64,000 nt of DNA from Diphasiastrum complanatum (lineage: Eukaryota; Streptophyta; Lycopodiopsida; Lycopodiales; Lycopodiaceae): contig CM055097.1 of assembly GCA_029204225.1 (NCBI GenBank), forward strand, positions 44,668,942 through 44,732,941, written 5' to 3'. The notes under the pieces were generated by a model. The model searched no databases, was not told where the DNA came from, and saw nothing but the letters and a program-made list of their open reading frames with translations. Positions within the stretch are counted from its first letter, which is position 1. Each line of letters starts with the position of its first letter. The position numbers were made by a program, and so were the translations under genes. Below are positions 25,101 through 36,700 of the stretch, in pieces.

Positions 25101-28100
25101 TGCACCATTGTGATGGAGAAAACTAGGGAAAAAATGCAGATGAAGCTAAAGTTGGAAGGATGGATTGCTGGAAAAAAAACAGCAGGGTTCACTGTTGGAG
25201 AGACGCTAAAAATGGGCGAAGGCAGGGCGAAGCAAGTCAGATGTAGGGCAGGGCGTTGCGTGGGTGAAGGGCGACGCAAGGGATCGAAGGCAGACAGGCA
25301 AAACAGCAGCGATGGCAGGGCGGAGGAGGGCGCAAAAAAAATTTCAGATGGAATGCGAGGGGGGCGGGTAGGTTTAGGTAAAAAAAATTTAAAAAAATAT
25401 TAAATATTAAATAATATAATATATTGTGGTACCGCGGTACCAACGTGGTACCGCGGGACCTATGATATATATATATATTTATTTATTTAATATTTAATTT
25501 TTTTAAACCTATTTCCCCCACCGCACACTCCGCCGCAAAAAACGTGCCTATGACAACTCCGAAGGAAACCGTCTTGTGAACCTCCTTCACAGCTCCTCCT
25601 TTGGTGCCTTTTGGCGTGAGTTTATCCCTCGTGCCCCTCCCCCTCTTCTAGACGATTTACATATTTGGACCGACTATGCTACCCAGCTTTACACTATACC
25701 CACTGATACGTCCATCTCCATCTCTCCTCGACCTTCAGACTTCACCTTCTTCACCCCTGACTTGGTTCGGGCAACAATCAAAAAGCTGAAAACCCACCGC
25801 ACCAGAGACATTGAAGATCTTGAGTCTAAGCTACTGATTCACCCCCCTGATACCCTTGCCCCTACATTATCCACTCTCCTTAACCATGTTGTTGTTGAGG
25901 GCTTCCCATCCTCTTGGTGCACCAACATCATACATCCTATCCATAAAAACGGTGACCCCATGGTACTTGGTAATTACCGCACTATTATGATTGGACATGT
26001 CCTCGCGAAGATATATGGCGTCATCCTCCAATCTGCAGTTAGCTCAGAAGCAGAGTCCAGGAGATTACATGCTTTGGGTCAGGCAGGGTTCCGCGCTCAT
26101 TATTCCACTACAAATCACTATTCACACTCCGCACCATCATTGAGGAAGCTAGACACAGGAAAGAAAAGGTTTACTGTTGCTTTGTGGATTTCAAGAAAGT
26201 CTTTGATTCTGTTCCACGCTCTTTACTTATCCAGAGACTCCGAGACCTAGGTTTCTCTACAAATATTATTCTAGCCGTCATGGCTCTCTATGAGAGAGAT
26301 TTGGGTTGCTTTCGTCATGGTAGTGGCATTTCTGAACAGATTTGGAGTACTATTGGGGTTAAGCAGGGATGCTCTCTCTCACCAGTTCTCTTTGGATTAT
26401 ATATTGACGAGCTAGAGCAGGTCATCTCTCAGTGTGGTGGGGACGAGTGTCGGTTGGGAGACGTTTTGATTGCCATCCTTCTCTATGCGGATGATGTGGT
26501 ACTAGTCTCTCGTACCAGAGAGGGATTACAGAGACAGTTGGACTGTTTACACACTTTTTGTACTCAGTGGGGTTTAGGGGTGAACCTCGCGAAGACCAAA
26601 GCTATGGTCTTCAATACCTCTCGGGCCTTCATGCAGCACCAGGAGCTTACCTTCGATGGATAGTCCCTAGAGGTGGTTTCTTCAAACACTTACCTGGGCG
26701 TGCTCTTCTCTGGTCCTACCTTCAGTATGAGACAGGCGGCTACTTCTAGACTTGGGAAGGGCCACTCTTCCCTAGTCTAGCTGGAGAGATTCTGCTTCTG
26801 CAAGTCTATTCGTGATGCTCCGAGTAAGTGCAGACTGTTTCATACCATCGTCACCCCCTCAGCCTTGTATGCCACAAAGATATGGTGCACAGGATTATCA
26901 TCTTCACACTGGTCCAGCATTTCACGCTTACAGACCACCATGTTGGCTCGCATGATCCGAGCGAAGCCCTCGGTTCCCCATGAGATCATCCTTGCGGAGT
27001 TTGCCACGCCCCCTATTCAGATTGAGGCTGCCTTCCAGCTTATCACGTACATCCAGCGAGCTCAGGCACTTCCTGATACCGAGCAGAGATATACTCGGAT
27101 TGCACTCATGTCCTCTCATCACCTTCAGACTCAGGGATACCGGTTATCATGGTTCTCTCAAGCATCACACTTCCTCATCGAAGCATTTGGTATCACTATC
27201 ACTGATCTCCCTTTGGGTACACACCGGTACATTAGACGTTTTTTATACAGAGCATATCTCGACCGTACCTGGCGTCACCAGCTGGGGGTTAAGCCGGACT
27301 ACTACCGGACCCACTTTCTAGTGCAGGATGCCACTGGTCTTCCAGTTTTACCTCGCTATTTGTCTTCTGGACTATCACACGGTCTTCGTTTCACTTTGGG
27401 ACAGTTCAGAGTCTCCTCAGATCAGTTGGCTATTGAGACAGGCAGATTCCAGGGTACACCACGAGAGGAGAGACTATGCCTGCTGTGTCCCCTACATGAG
27501 ATAGAGTCCGAGGAGCATTTCATCTTCAGATGCCCCATATATTATGAGATTAGAGGGAGATATCATTGTTTATTCCGTGACATGCCTACTACACTTAGAG
27601 CACTGATGGGATATGAGGACTCTCGCTGTGTTGCACTTATGCTACGAGAGATGGTCTTGCTGCGCCAGGATATGTACCAGACAGCTCACCAGCCACATCC
27701 TAGCTCTCAGGCTTAGATTACGTCTTTCTTCACCAGGAGACGGACACGGCCCGACGACGATGACGACGGCATACCACCTCACCGATGTCAGAGACAGTGT
27801 ATCACTCTTAGTCATGCAGCAGTTCACACTTCTCGCCTTGTTACGAGAGTGCACAGTTTTCACCCTCCTAGACGACGTCAGCGACGGCCCATACCTCCTG
27901 ATACTGCTCGTATTACGTCTTTTTTCAGTATCTGATACTACTCTACTCTACTCTACTCATGGCAGCTACTCTTGCTCCCACTTATGGACAGTTGGCAGTT
28001 TGTAGTTTACAGCTATATTACTCATTTTTCTTTTATGCATAGTTTTTTCTTGGAGACGTTCATATACGCTCCCATGGTTTTCACATACTTGACATATACT

Positions 28101-30101
28101 CCTTTTGGTCTTATATGCCTTTTGGCATGGAAAATACATTAATAAAGCTTTCTTTCTTTCTCTCTCTCTCTCTCTCTCTCGCTCTCTCGCTCTCTCTTCA
28201 CTACCCTCGCTGCCCTCGCTGCTGGCTGCGCCCTGCCTTTGCTGCTGCCCGCGCCCTGTGACTGATTTCGATCAGTTGCCTTCTGCCCCTGCTTCCGCCC
28301 TGCTGCTGCCTTATCTTCAACACCCGCCCACGTTCCGTTTCCACAAGATCACAGCCCGTTTTCAGCATTCCTTTCCCGTGTCGTTGCTGATTTTTTCCCA
28401 GCTTTCTGCTTCCTATCAAATTCACAATAGTTTCTGATTTTTTTTGCTAGTTTCCTCCATCATAATGGTGCAATCCGACCTTGCCGATCTATGGGAGAGG
28501 TGTACGTTGTCAGGAGGGTTGCCGACAAGTCCAACAAGACCGGTGCAAAGGTCGTGTGTTGCCGATATTGCCTGGTCGAGTTCACTGCGACCCTCACTCG
28601 CCTCAAAGGCCACCTGCTCGGTGCACGTGCCAAAAATGGTGCCTTTATAAATGCTGCCCCTTGTGCTAGGATGTCCGTCCCGGTCAGGCAGCGACTACTG
28701 GACACCTACGGGCCACGTCTTGTGGCGGGGGAGAATAGCATTTCGGAGGGTGTTCTCAGGTTCTGCACGGCTCCTTACGTGGCTGACCTCGAGTTGTTGC
28801 CTGCTTGGCTGGCACGCACAAGGAGAGAGCTCATTTCTTTCAGAACGGTGAACGTTTTACTCGAATAACTTTCAATGGTCTAATTCAATAGGAACCTCTA
28901 AGATGAGAATTGCTTATGAGAAACCAAAGGGTACAAGAAAATCTTCCAACTATCTAGTATTACAAGCTATCTAGTATTACAAGCTTTTAAGATGCAGATA
29001 TGTTGTTGTTGATGGCAACTAGCCCAATTCACAGCCAGAAAATGGAAGTGTTTTGACGGCATTAACTGGGCGCCGAAGAGCCCATAGACTCGTCGACTTG
29101 GTCAGGTGCATTAATCTCTTGATTTGCCTCCTGGTTAGCCCGACGAATTCGCACCCTTTCCCTGACCATGGCCAGCTGCTCCACAATGTAGTTAATTCCC
29201 CGCCGCTGTGTTTCCTCACCCTCGCCAGCGGGGGTAGGGGGCTGCAGCTCCAAGTGTCTCTGTTGAATCTCTCGCATCCTCTCTTCAAACTCTGCGCGAA
29301 GCTTCTCATTCCTTTCATTGTGCCTTCGGACCTCTTCTGTTAGCTTCGTCGTCTGCACACAAAGCAGCCCGTCAAGCTATATACCATGATGGAAATAACC
29401 TTTAAAAAACACATAACAAGCCTAAATTGCATGCGAACGGATGCAGGGCAAATACTCATGTCAGGTGGTCTGCGCCCTGCCACCTCGACCAACTGTCTCT
29501 CACAGCACACTGGCTCTCGCACAGGCTCTCGCTAGCTCTCACAGGCTCTCACAGCCTCTCTCACAACCTCTGAAAATGCCTCTCAGAAGGGCTCTCACAA
29601 TGCGTCTCACAATGGCACTCACATTGCCTATTTATCCCCACAAGCTGTTTGCCCATGTGCAACTACTGATAATCCCGTGTGCTCCTGTTCCTGCCCCCAT
29701 GTGCTGCTCTCCCATGTACTGCTCTCCCATCGGCCCCATGGTCTGCTCCCCCATAATGCCCATATGCTGCTATACCTGCCCCTTTGTGCCCTTTGCTCGC
29801 CTCAACAAAATGGATCTAGTGCTTTCCCCTTTTTTTTGCATTTTGTTTTGGCTTTTTTTGGGCACTAGAAAACATTTATATTAGAAAAAATATAAATCAT
29901 ATATGGTGCCGCTCTGGTACTGCATTTTCCAGGGCGGCACCATACTGGCGGTACCACCATTATGGTACCGGCGGTACCACATGGAACTATGGTTTATATA
30001 TATGTATTTTTATATATATTAAAAAAAAAAAAGCGTTTTGAGATCACGTTTCGGGATAAAATTCCGGGACGCATTCCAGAACGGCATGGCAGCTATGATA
30101 T

Positions 30102-30159
<58 letters not shown>

Positions 30160-30486
30160 AAACATGAGGGTCCGGGGCGGACGCAGCCTTTTGGCGTCCG
30201 CGTCCGACCCTCGAACGCGGGGTCGGACACGTCCTATTTTTTTTTCAAATTTTTTTCTGGACGTGTCCAGGCCCCAGACGCGTTATTTAAATTAAAAAAA
30301 AAAAAACCCGAAGGGCGCGCGCGGGCAGCGGAATAGTCCGCAGAAGCCCGAGAGACAACAAGAGAGGAGAGAAAGAGGGCGGGAGAGAGAGCTATGGTGA
30401 GTGAGGGAGAGAGAGAGTGTGTGCATTTGGGTGGGTTATGGTGTGTGTGTGTGTGTGTGTGTGTGTTTGTGTGTGTGTGGTGATTT

Positions 30487-30571
<85 letters not shown>

Positions 30572-30653
30572 TGTGTGTGTGTGAGCGTGTACGAGACATG
30601 GTGTGTGTGTGAGTTTAAGGTTTAGGGTCTGCGTGCTTGGGTTTGGGGTTTAG

Positions 30654-30712
<59 letters not shown>

Positions 30713-33700
30713 TGGACGCTGGTCCCATTTGGGATGAGGTGGAGTTGATGCCTGACAAAAAGTGGCACGCCTCTCGGGTTCGAGTACATTTGGGGGGATT
30801 GCGAGTCCGACCCACGGGGGGACGCTACGGGATCGGCATTTGTATGGTCATTCCCTCTGCAGAGAGGGCTCGCATTCTCGAGGCATATGCTGAGGCCGGC
30901 GAGCCGTCCACAGATGCCGCGGACTTTGTTTCCACTGGTGCACCCATTGCCACCGCCACTGCCACCGCCGCATCCCGCCACCGTCCCCAACCCCGCCGCA
31001 TCCTCAATTCCATAGCTTGGTGAAAACAACTGTAACAAAACAGTTGTTCACAATTTTAAACTCCAGAAGTGAATGGACACCAGAAGAGTGAATGGTCAGC
31101 AGAACTGTGCCATTCACTATAGGGAACCACAAGACCGATCATCCCATTCTGTTCTGCTGCAGCAGTGACAGAATTATGCCGATACGAATCCAATTATGCC
31201 GATACAAATCAAATCAACTTGGCAAAGTTAGTGAGTCAGCAGACCATGACCACCCACATCAGAATATTGGTGTAGGCAAATGTAGAACTGAACGGAGACC
31301 TCTCTTGTGATACATGTTGTGACTTTGAAACTTTTCATGGAACCTGATAAAAGAGATCCAGATCCAAAGCTGCTTTGTTCCTGAATATTCCTGCCACAGT
31401 TCACTTTTCCTAGATAGAGCTTTTGCAAGAAGGTTATCCACACTCTTCTGATATACAATATCCTACTGAAAGTCCTACAAGAACTCTAGCTACCTCTATT
31501 AGCACAGAGCAATCTTTGCTTGGCTCTTTGGAAAGCTCGGTCAAAATGGCCCGTCGACGGGAGACAAACGCAATTAGGTCTAGCGAAATGGACTACTTTT
31601 GTAGCTTCTCGTCTGACGGCCCCGTTCATCCAAATGGGGTCCGTTTCAGGTGCCGTCTGTTTCGGCTAGAGGACAACCTCGATAGGAACTAGCGGGAACA
31701 GACAGGACGAGGAACGGACCGACGATCAATCCGCAACTTCCGTCTGAAGTTCGACGTTGAACCGGGCTTTAGGGACACTTCATCCGGTCGGGACCTGAAA
31801 ACTTGGAGATGTTTCGGAGCCCCCGTGTGGGATCGAGCCTGGCTCGATTCGGGTATCGTTCGGTCAAAATGGCCCTTCCACGGGATAGAAACGCAATTAG
31901 GTCAAGCGAAATGGACTAGTTTTGCAAATTTCCGTCCAACAGCCCCGTTTCTCCAAACGGGATCCGTTTCAGGTGCCGTCTGTTTCGGCCAGTGGACAAC
32001 CTCGATAGGAACATGTGGGAACAGACAGGACGAGGAACGGACGGACCGCCGGCCCAAAACGTCCGTCGGAAGTTCGACGTTAAACAAGGCTTCAGGGACA
32101 CTTTGTCCGGTCGGGACCTGAAAACTGGGAGATGTTTCGGAGCCCCGTGTTGGTACGCAAAATTTCGACAACGTGTTGTAGTGTGTTGAAGTTGTACCAT
32201 AAGTAATTAGTAAGCTGTTGAAGTTCATCCACCTTAAAACCAATCTCATCAACCAAGACATAGTAGTGTGTAGGTCTTGTGGTTCCCTGTAGTAAATGGC
32301 ACAGTTTTGCATAAGTAATTACTAAGTTGTTGAAGTTCATCTGGGGGAAAAACCGATCTCATCGTATAAGACATAGTAGTGTGTAGGTCTTTTGGTTCCC
32401 CGTCTTGAGAGCTAGTCAATCTCCTGGTGAGCATTGATTTCCCCCAGAGACTTGTGGTCCTGAGAGCTTGTCACTCTTTTGGTGAGCATTCACTTCTTTG
32501 AGACAGTCACTGACTCCAAACCTCTTTCAGATCTTTCTTGGCCGCTTTTTTCTCTTTTTTTTTGAGTTTAGTTCATAATAATTTATGGACTGCTCATTAG
32601 TCATCGTTGTTTGTTAATATCTCAGTTATGGGAGTCATGGGCAGTGGTTAGGTTTGTTGCAAAATTTTTTGGGTACCTTTTTCCTATTTTTTAACAGTAG
32701 GGGGCAGGTATGTGCCAGACACCCCCTGATAATTAATCCCGGGGGGGAGGGGAGGGGGGGGGGGGGGTAGGGGGAGGAAAATTGTTTTTATTTCATTTTG
32801 GGCATGTGGGAGCGAGCGGGGAGGGGCCTGTATTTTTTTTTTTTCAAAAAAAAAAATTTGCGAAAGGGTGGACGCGTCGGGGGGTGGACGCACCCCTGGC
32901 GCGTCCGCGTCCAGGGTCCGCTTCCTTAGACGTGTGTGTTTATTTATTTATTTAGATTTCTGAAAGTTTTTTTGAGTTATGTTGGGCTTAAAGCTTTGGG
33001 ATTTTTTCCCAGTTTTTTGGTCTTTTTTTTGAGATTTTCAGTGTCAACAAAACAAAAAGCGATCCAGACTGTGTTCCAGTACGTTGTTGCAGCAGAACCT
33101 GTTCCGCTGCAACTATGATTATTATGCACCACTATGTTGAAGATGTACCTGGGTGAAGGCACTCTGCTGGGCTGACACTAACACTGAGGGACAAAAGCTA
33201 GGGGAGCAGAGTAGATACTTCAATAGTCCTAGCCATTAACTATAGATGTATGTAAAGTTAAAATTTTTTTTTTTACTTGGGTTCTTTCAGGTAGGTTGAA
33301 GCATCGTAGATCTCCATACTGTATAGAGTATGGATCATGTACCAGCGTGACCAAGATGGCCCTCCTTCTAATGTACGAGTTTTAGAAGTCTCAAGAAAAA
33401 GAGCTGATCTTTTCATGTTTCTATATGCAGCATTGCTAGTGAAAGTTGTCGTCATGCATGTTTGATGATAAAACTTATCATAAAAGAATGTTCACTATCA
33501 AATAGCTGGAGTTTTACATGGACTGTTGCAATCAAGAGGCATCCCATTTATCTGTAACTAACTTCTAGCCTGAACATCTCAGCTTGATTCAGATGTACAA
33601 GCAGCGTTCGATGTGGCATACAGGAATATTTTCACCTTCCATGCTGCTCAGAAAAATATTCAGCAGATTGAAGTAGAGACAATGCCAGTAGGTGCTGCAC

Positions 33701-36700
33701 TATTCCATGATCCATGCGTAACATTTAGTTCTAGATTCTGTTGGTGGTAGCATGTTCATATGAATGAATAATGTGGTTCTCTTCTTTGTGGAAACTATGA
33801 GCAGGGAGTAAAGTGCAAAAGAGTAGCCAGGAGCATACAAGCAGTGGGACTATATGTCCCAGGTGGCACTGCTGTCCTTCCATCCACTGCCCTTATGCTG
33901 GCCATTGTAAGTGCTTGCCCTTCAAAGAATCGGATAGTAGTAGTTCTTGTTTGGATTAGAAGTTTGATCCATGTGAATCTATTTTATCCTTTGGCATCCT
34001 GTGATGCAGCCGGCTGGGATTGCTGGTTGCAAGGTTGTGGTTCTTGCAACTCCTCCACGAAAAGATGGCTCAATCTGTCCTGTGAGTGTATTTCAAGACC
34101 TAGTATGAAGTCAACTTATCAAATGGCCTCTAGAGTCTAGTTTTTAACTACCTTCTCTACTTTATGATTGTTTTCCCCTTTTCACATGCTGGCTTGGGAT
34201 GTGGCTTTTGAAGTAGTGCAATGTGTTTGTTGTCCGTGCTCATAGATGCTTTTCTGAGTCTTGTTTTGGTTGCATTGTAGGAGGTTCTATACTGTGCGAA
34301 GAGAGCTGGTGTCACTCACATCTTAAAAGCTGGTGGAGCTCAGGTATGGCATGCATTCTCCTTGTATTCTTGGGACTACAACAGTAGTTGTGTATCTGCT
34401 GTGCAGTAATCACATTTGTCGAGAAGATACATCAAGCCAGGATATATTGTAAAAAACATTATGTCGTCTTGATTATTTCCAATTCAATTCGCTTATTTTT
34501 ACGATGATTTACCTAGGCCCTGGAAACGTCATTGTTGGAATCGTATATGTACCATACTGCTAATCTCCTCTTTGGCTGCAGGCTGTTTCAGCAATGGCTT
34601 GGGGGACTCAATCATGTCCAAAGGTATTATTTCGAAGAGAATCTGAAAAAAATTATCTATTCTGAAGTAGGACATAGAAACACCAGTTGCTGATTATGAA
34701 GATTTTAGCACCGAAGAAGTGCACATTACTTAAGCTCCTGCATTTGCTGGTTTTGTAGGTGGATAAGATTTTGGGTCCAGGAAATCAATATGTAACAGCT
34801 GCTAAGATGCTACTGCAGGTGGTTACTTTTTGAACTCTAATTTATATTTTTTTAAGCTTTTAACGACCGTTTCATGTTTGCATGGTAAAAAGATGTGTGC
34901 TCAATGTTCTTCCAACTATTGGTTCGATGCTGCTTTTCTGATGAAAGTAGCAGTAGATTGGGAGGATACAGAACTCTTAAAAGTTTACCACTGTCTTTCA
35001 AAGTGGCAGCTAACAACGGTATTAGAGCAGTTTGAGGCCTTGGGCTTGGGTGACTGCTTTGCAGGTGTGCTTGGCCATTTGGCAGACAATCTGGAAGAAC
35101 TCAAGGCGAGTTTTATGGTGGTGGGGAAGATTGTTATGGCAACACACTTGGGTATCTTGTCAGTTCTGATACCACCGTGGGGCATGCTAATTGTTCACCC
35201 CAAGACCGTTGTGGAGTTAGAACCATAGAGCATTGCACATATAATCAACCATCCACATGTAGACCACAATCTTGTAGTCAACCCTAAGCCTGGGAGATAG
35301 CATTGACAGTGCCAACCAATCCACTAAGCCATAGCTATGGTGTCCCATACAACCATAGCCCACCCCAGAGGAGAGATGCCTCGTGCAGATTACTAAGATC
35401 TCTTATGAGTTCGAGCTCCAACTTTGAATGATCCAATGGTAATACCTCATGTATAGCCACAATCCAAGGCCAAATGTCCTGGCCAACTAGTGTGTAGCTG
35501 CTCCCACATGTCCAATCTGGGTGTCCCTAACCCACCTTGGTTCACCACTCTAGTTATAGCCAACTATGAACGACCCCAAGTGCTAAGCAGTAGTCATAGT
35601 CCACCTGAATAGCTGCTGTTTTTGTTTTTCCTATCATTGATTCATGGCCACTTTTCGTTTTTTTGTTTGACTGCAGAACAGTGAAGCAATGATTTCGATC
35701 GATATGCCTGCAGGCCCATCAGAGGTCTTAGTAATTGCTGATAAACATGCTGAACCATCACATGTAGCTTCGGATCTACTATCTCAGGTTTTCATTTTGC
35801 CATGTGTTGATGGCGTTACTAGAAAGTTCTAGATACATGAAACACCTAGTAATTTTAACTGGCTGTATTTAGCTGTTCCTTTGAGTTTTGTTTAAGGTGC
35901 CTTCCAGCTCTTCACGTTCCAGACTTTGAAAGCCTTTGGTATTGTCCTTTTTTTTCATGTCATGAAAAAACACTCTGATCTAGATGAGTACCCCAAAATG
36001 CAGCAACAGAAATTTGTTCAAGCAAATAAGCAACTGTGGACTTCCCTGAGTGGGTATGCAGGCAGAGCATGGACCTGACAGTCAAGTTGTACTGGTTGCT
36101 GTTGGGGATGAAGTCAATATGGATGCCATTAAAACTGAGGTGGATAAGCAATGTAGAGCTCTTCCAAGAGGAGACATTGCCGCAAAAGCTCTTGCACACA
36201 GTTATGCAATGATTGTTAACGAAATGGCTCAGGTTTTTCATGATAATCTTCTATGGCCATCTGGTTTTAAACATATTTTTTATTATAACTTTGCTCATCA
36301 TCATTCCTCTTGAATGTCATGAAAGGCTTGATCTTCCAATTTTAAGCAATCAGTAGCAATGCCTGTCATTCAAGGCTTTAAGTTGATGATTATAAGCGCT
36401 GGATCAATTTTCTGCAAAGTAATTGTGTTTAATTGCACATACTTGTGGAGAGGATTAAAGTTTATTGTGCATACCTGTGCATCCAGGCATGCAAATTTTC
36501 CAACTTTTATGCACCGGAGCACTTGATTGTTAATGTCGAAAATGCAGAGATGTGGTTGGATCATCTTGACAACGCAGGTTTGTAAGAGACATAGCCTTTT
36601 AGCTTGATGTGTTGCATTGTATATGTACGCACCATTTATTTTGTGGTTTGTCATTTTTGTTACTGCAAAATCAATCTGAAGTTAGCTGGGAGTTATGCAA

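Larger units (their letters stand above)
23690..25475 (-). mobile_element. hAT-C: minus-strand BED/DUF659 hAT transposon, 3' part missing
   Basis: The 5' terminus is at about 25471 (minus strand CATAGGTCCCGCGGTACC, with repeated GGTACCGCGG palindromes at 25429-25471), followed by leader and transposase. It breaks at about 23685-23700 against the gypsy integrase. It is a different hAT family from hAT-A: its BED finger and its terminal motif both differ. Confidence 0.8.
25540..28200 (+). mobile_element. LINE (non-LTR retrotransposon), 5'-truncated, with hairpin and CT-repeat tail
   Basis: Contains the RT and C-terminal zinc-binding region of ORF2 and then a 3' UTR. The 3' end has a perfect stem-loop ATGCC-TTTT-GGCAT at 28115-28128, then AAAATACATTAATAAAGC, (TTTC)n and (CT)n up to 28198, instead of a poly(A). 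The leader-like sequences on both sides (25.48-25.54 and 28.20-28.46 kb) both resemble hAT 5' leader, so the LINE probably landed inside hAT-D. Confidence 0.8.
28201..29993 (+). mobile_element. hAT-D: truncated relative of hAT-C
   Basis: Carries the first part of the hAT-C-type transposase (28465-28868) and ends in a GGTACC-rich terminus (29895-29993: GGTACCGGCGGTACCACATG, then GAACTATG). The DUF659 region is deleted and replaced by a minus-strand coiled-coil ORF (29019-29360) and CTCTCACA-rich repeats. Confidence 0.65.
30159..32929 (+). mobile_element. hAT-B: internally deleted relative of hAT-A with captured sequence
   Basis: Left end CAAACATGAGGGTCCGGG at 30159; right end GGGTCCGCTTCCTTAG at 32914-32929. 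Flanks GTGTGTGT (left) and ACGTGTGT (right) would be an 8-bp duplication with two changes. It keeps the GC-rich termini, the (GA)n/(GT)n leader, the start of the transposase, then jumps to a gene fragment (31000-31150), 321-bp tandem repeats (31541-32165) and further partial copies of that gene fragment (32195-32440). The same modules lie in hAT-A. Confidence 0.7.
7702..33582 (+). other. HDH intron 4, 25.9 kb, a nest of transposable elements
   Basis: Donor GTGATT at 7702 and acceptor CATCTCAG at 33582, phase 0. About 15 separable repeat elements in both orientations are described in their own entries. From 7702 to about 8150 I see plain AT-rich intron. The final part (about 32930-33582) has no ORF of note, only a short fragment ending CTGCAACTATG near 33117 that resembles hAT-type termini elsewhere in the intron. 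Confidence 0.93.

Noticed and set aside
30234-30815. Minus-strand ORFs made of SLSLSL and THTHTH
   Set aside because: Translations of the hAT-B microsatellite leader.
33090-33120. GTTCCGCTGCAACTATG as the end of another MITE
   Set aside because: It resembles hAT termini, but no matching left end or 8-bp duplication could be placed.
34830-35228. 132-aa plus-strand ORF between HDH exons 10 and 11
   Set aside because: Lies wholly inside an intron with good splice sites, and the flanking exons join in frame without it.
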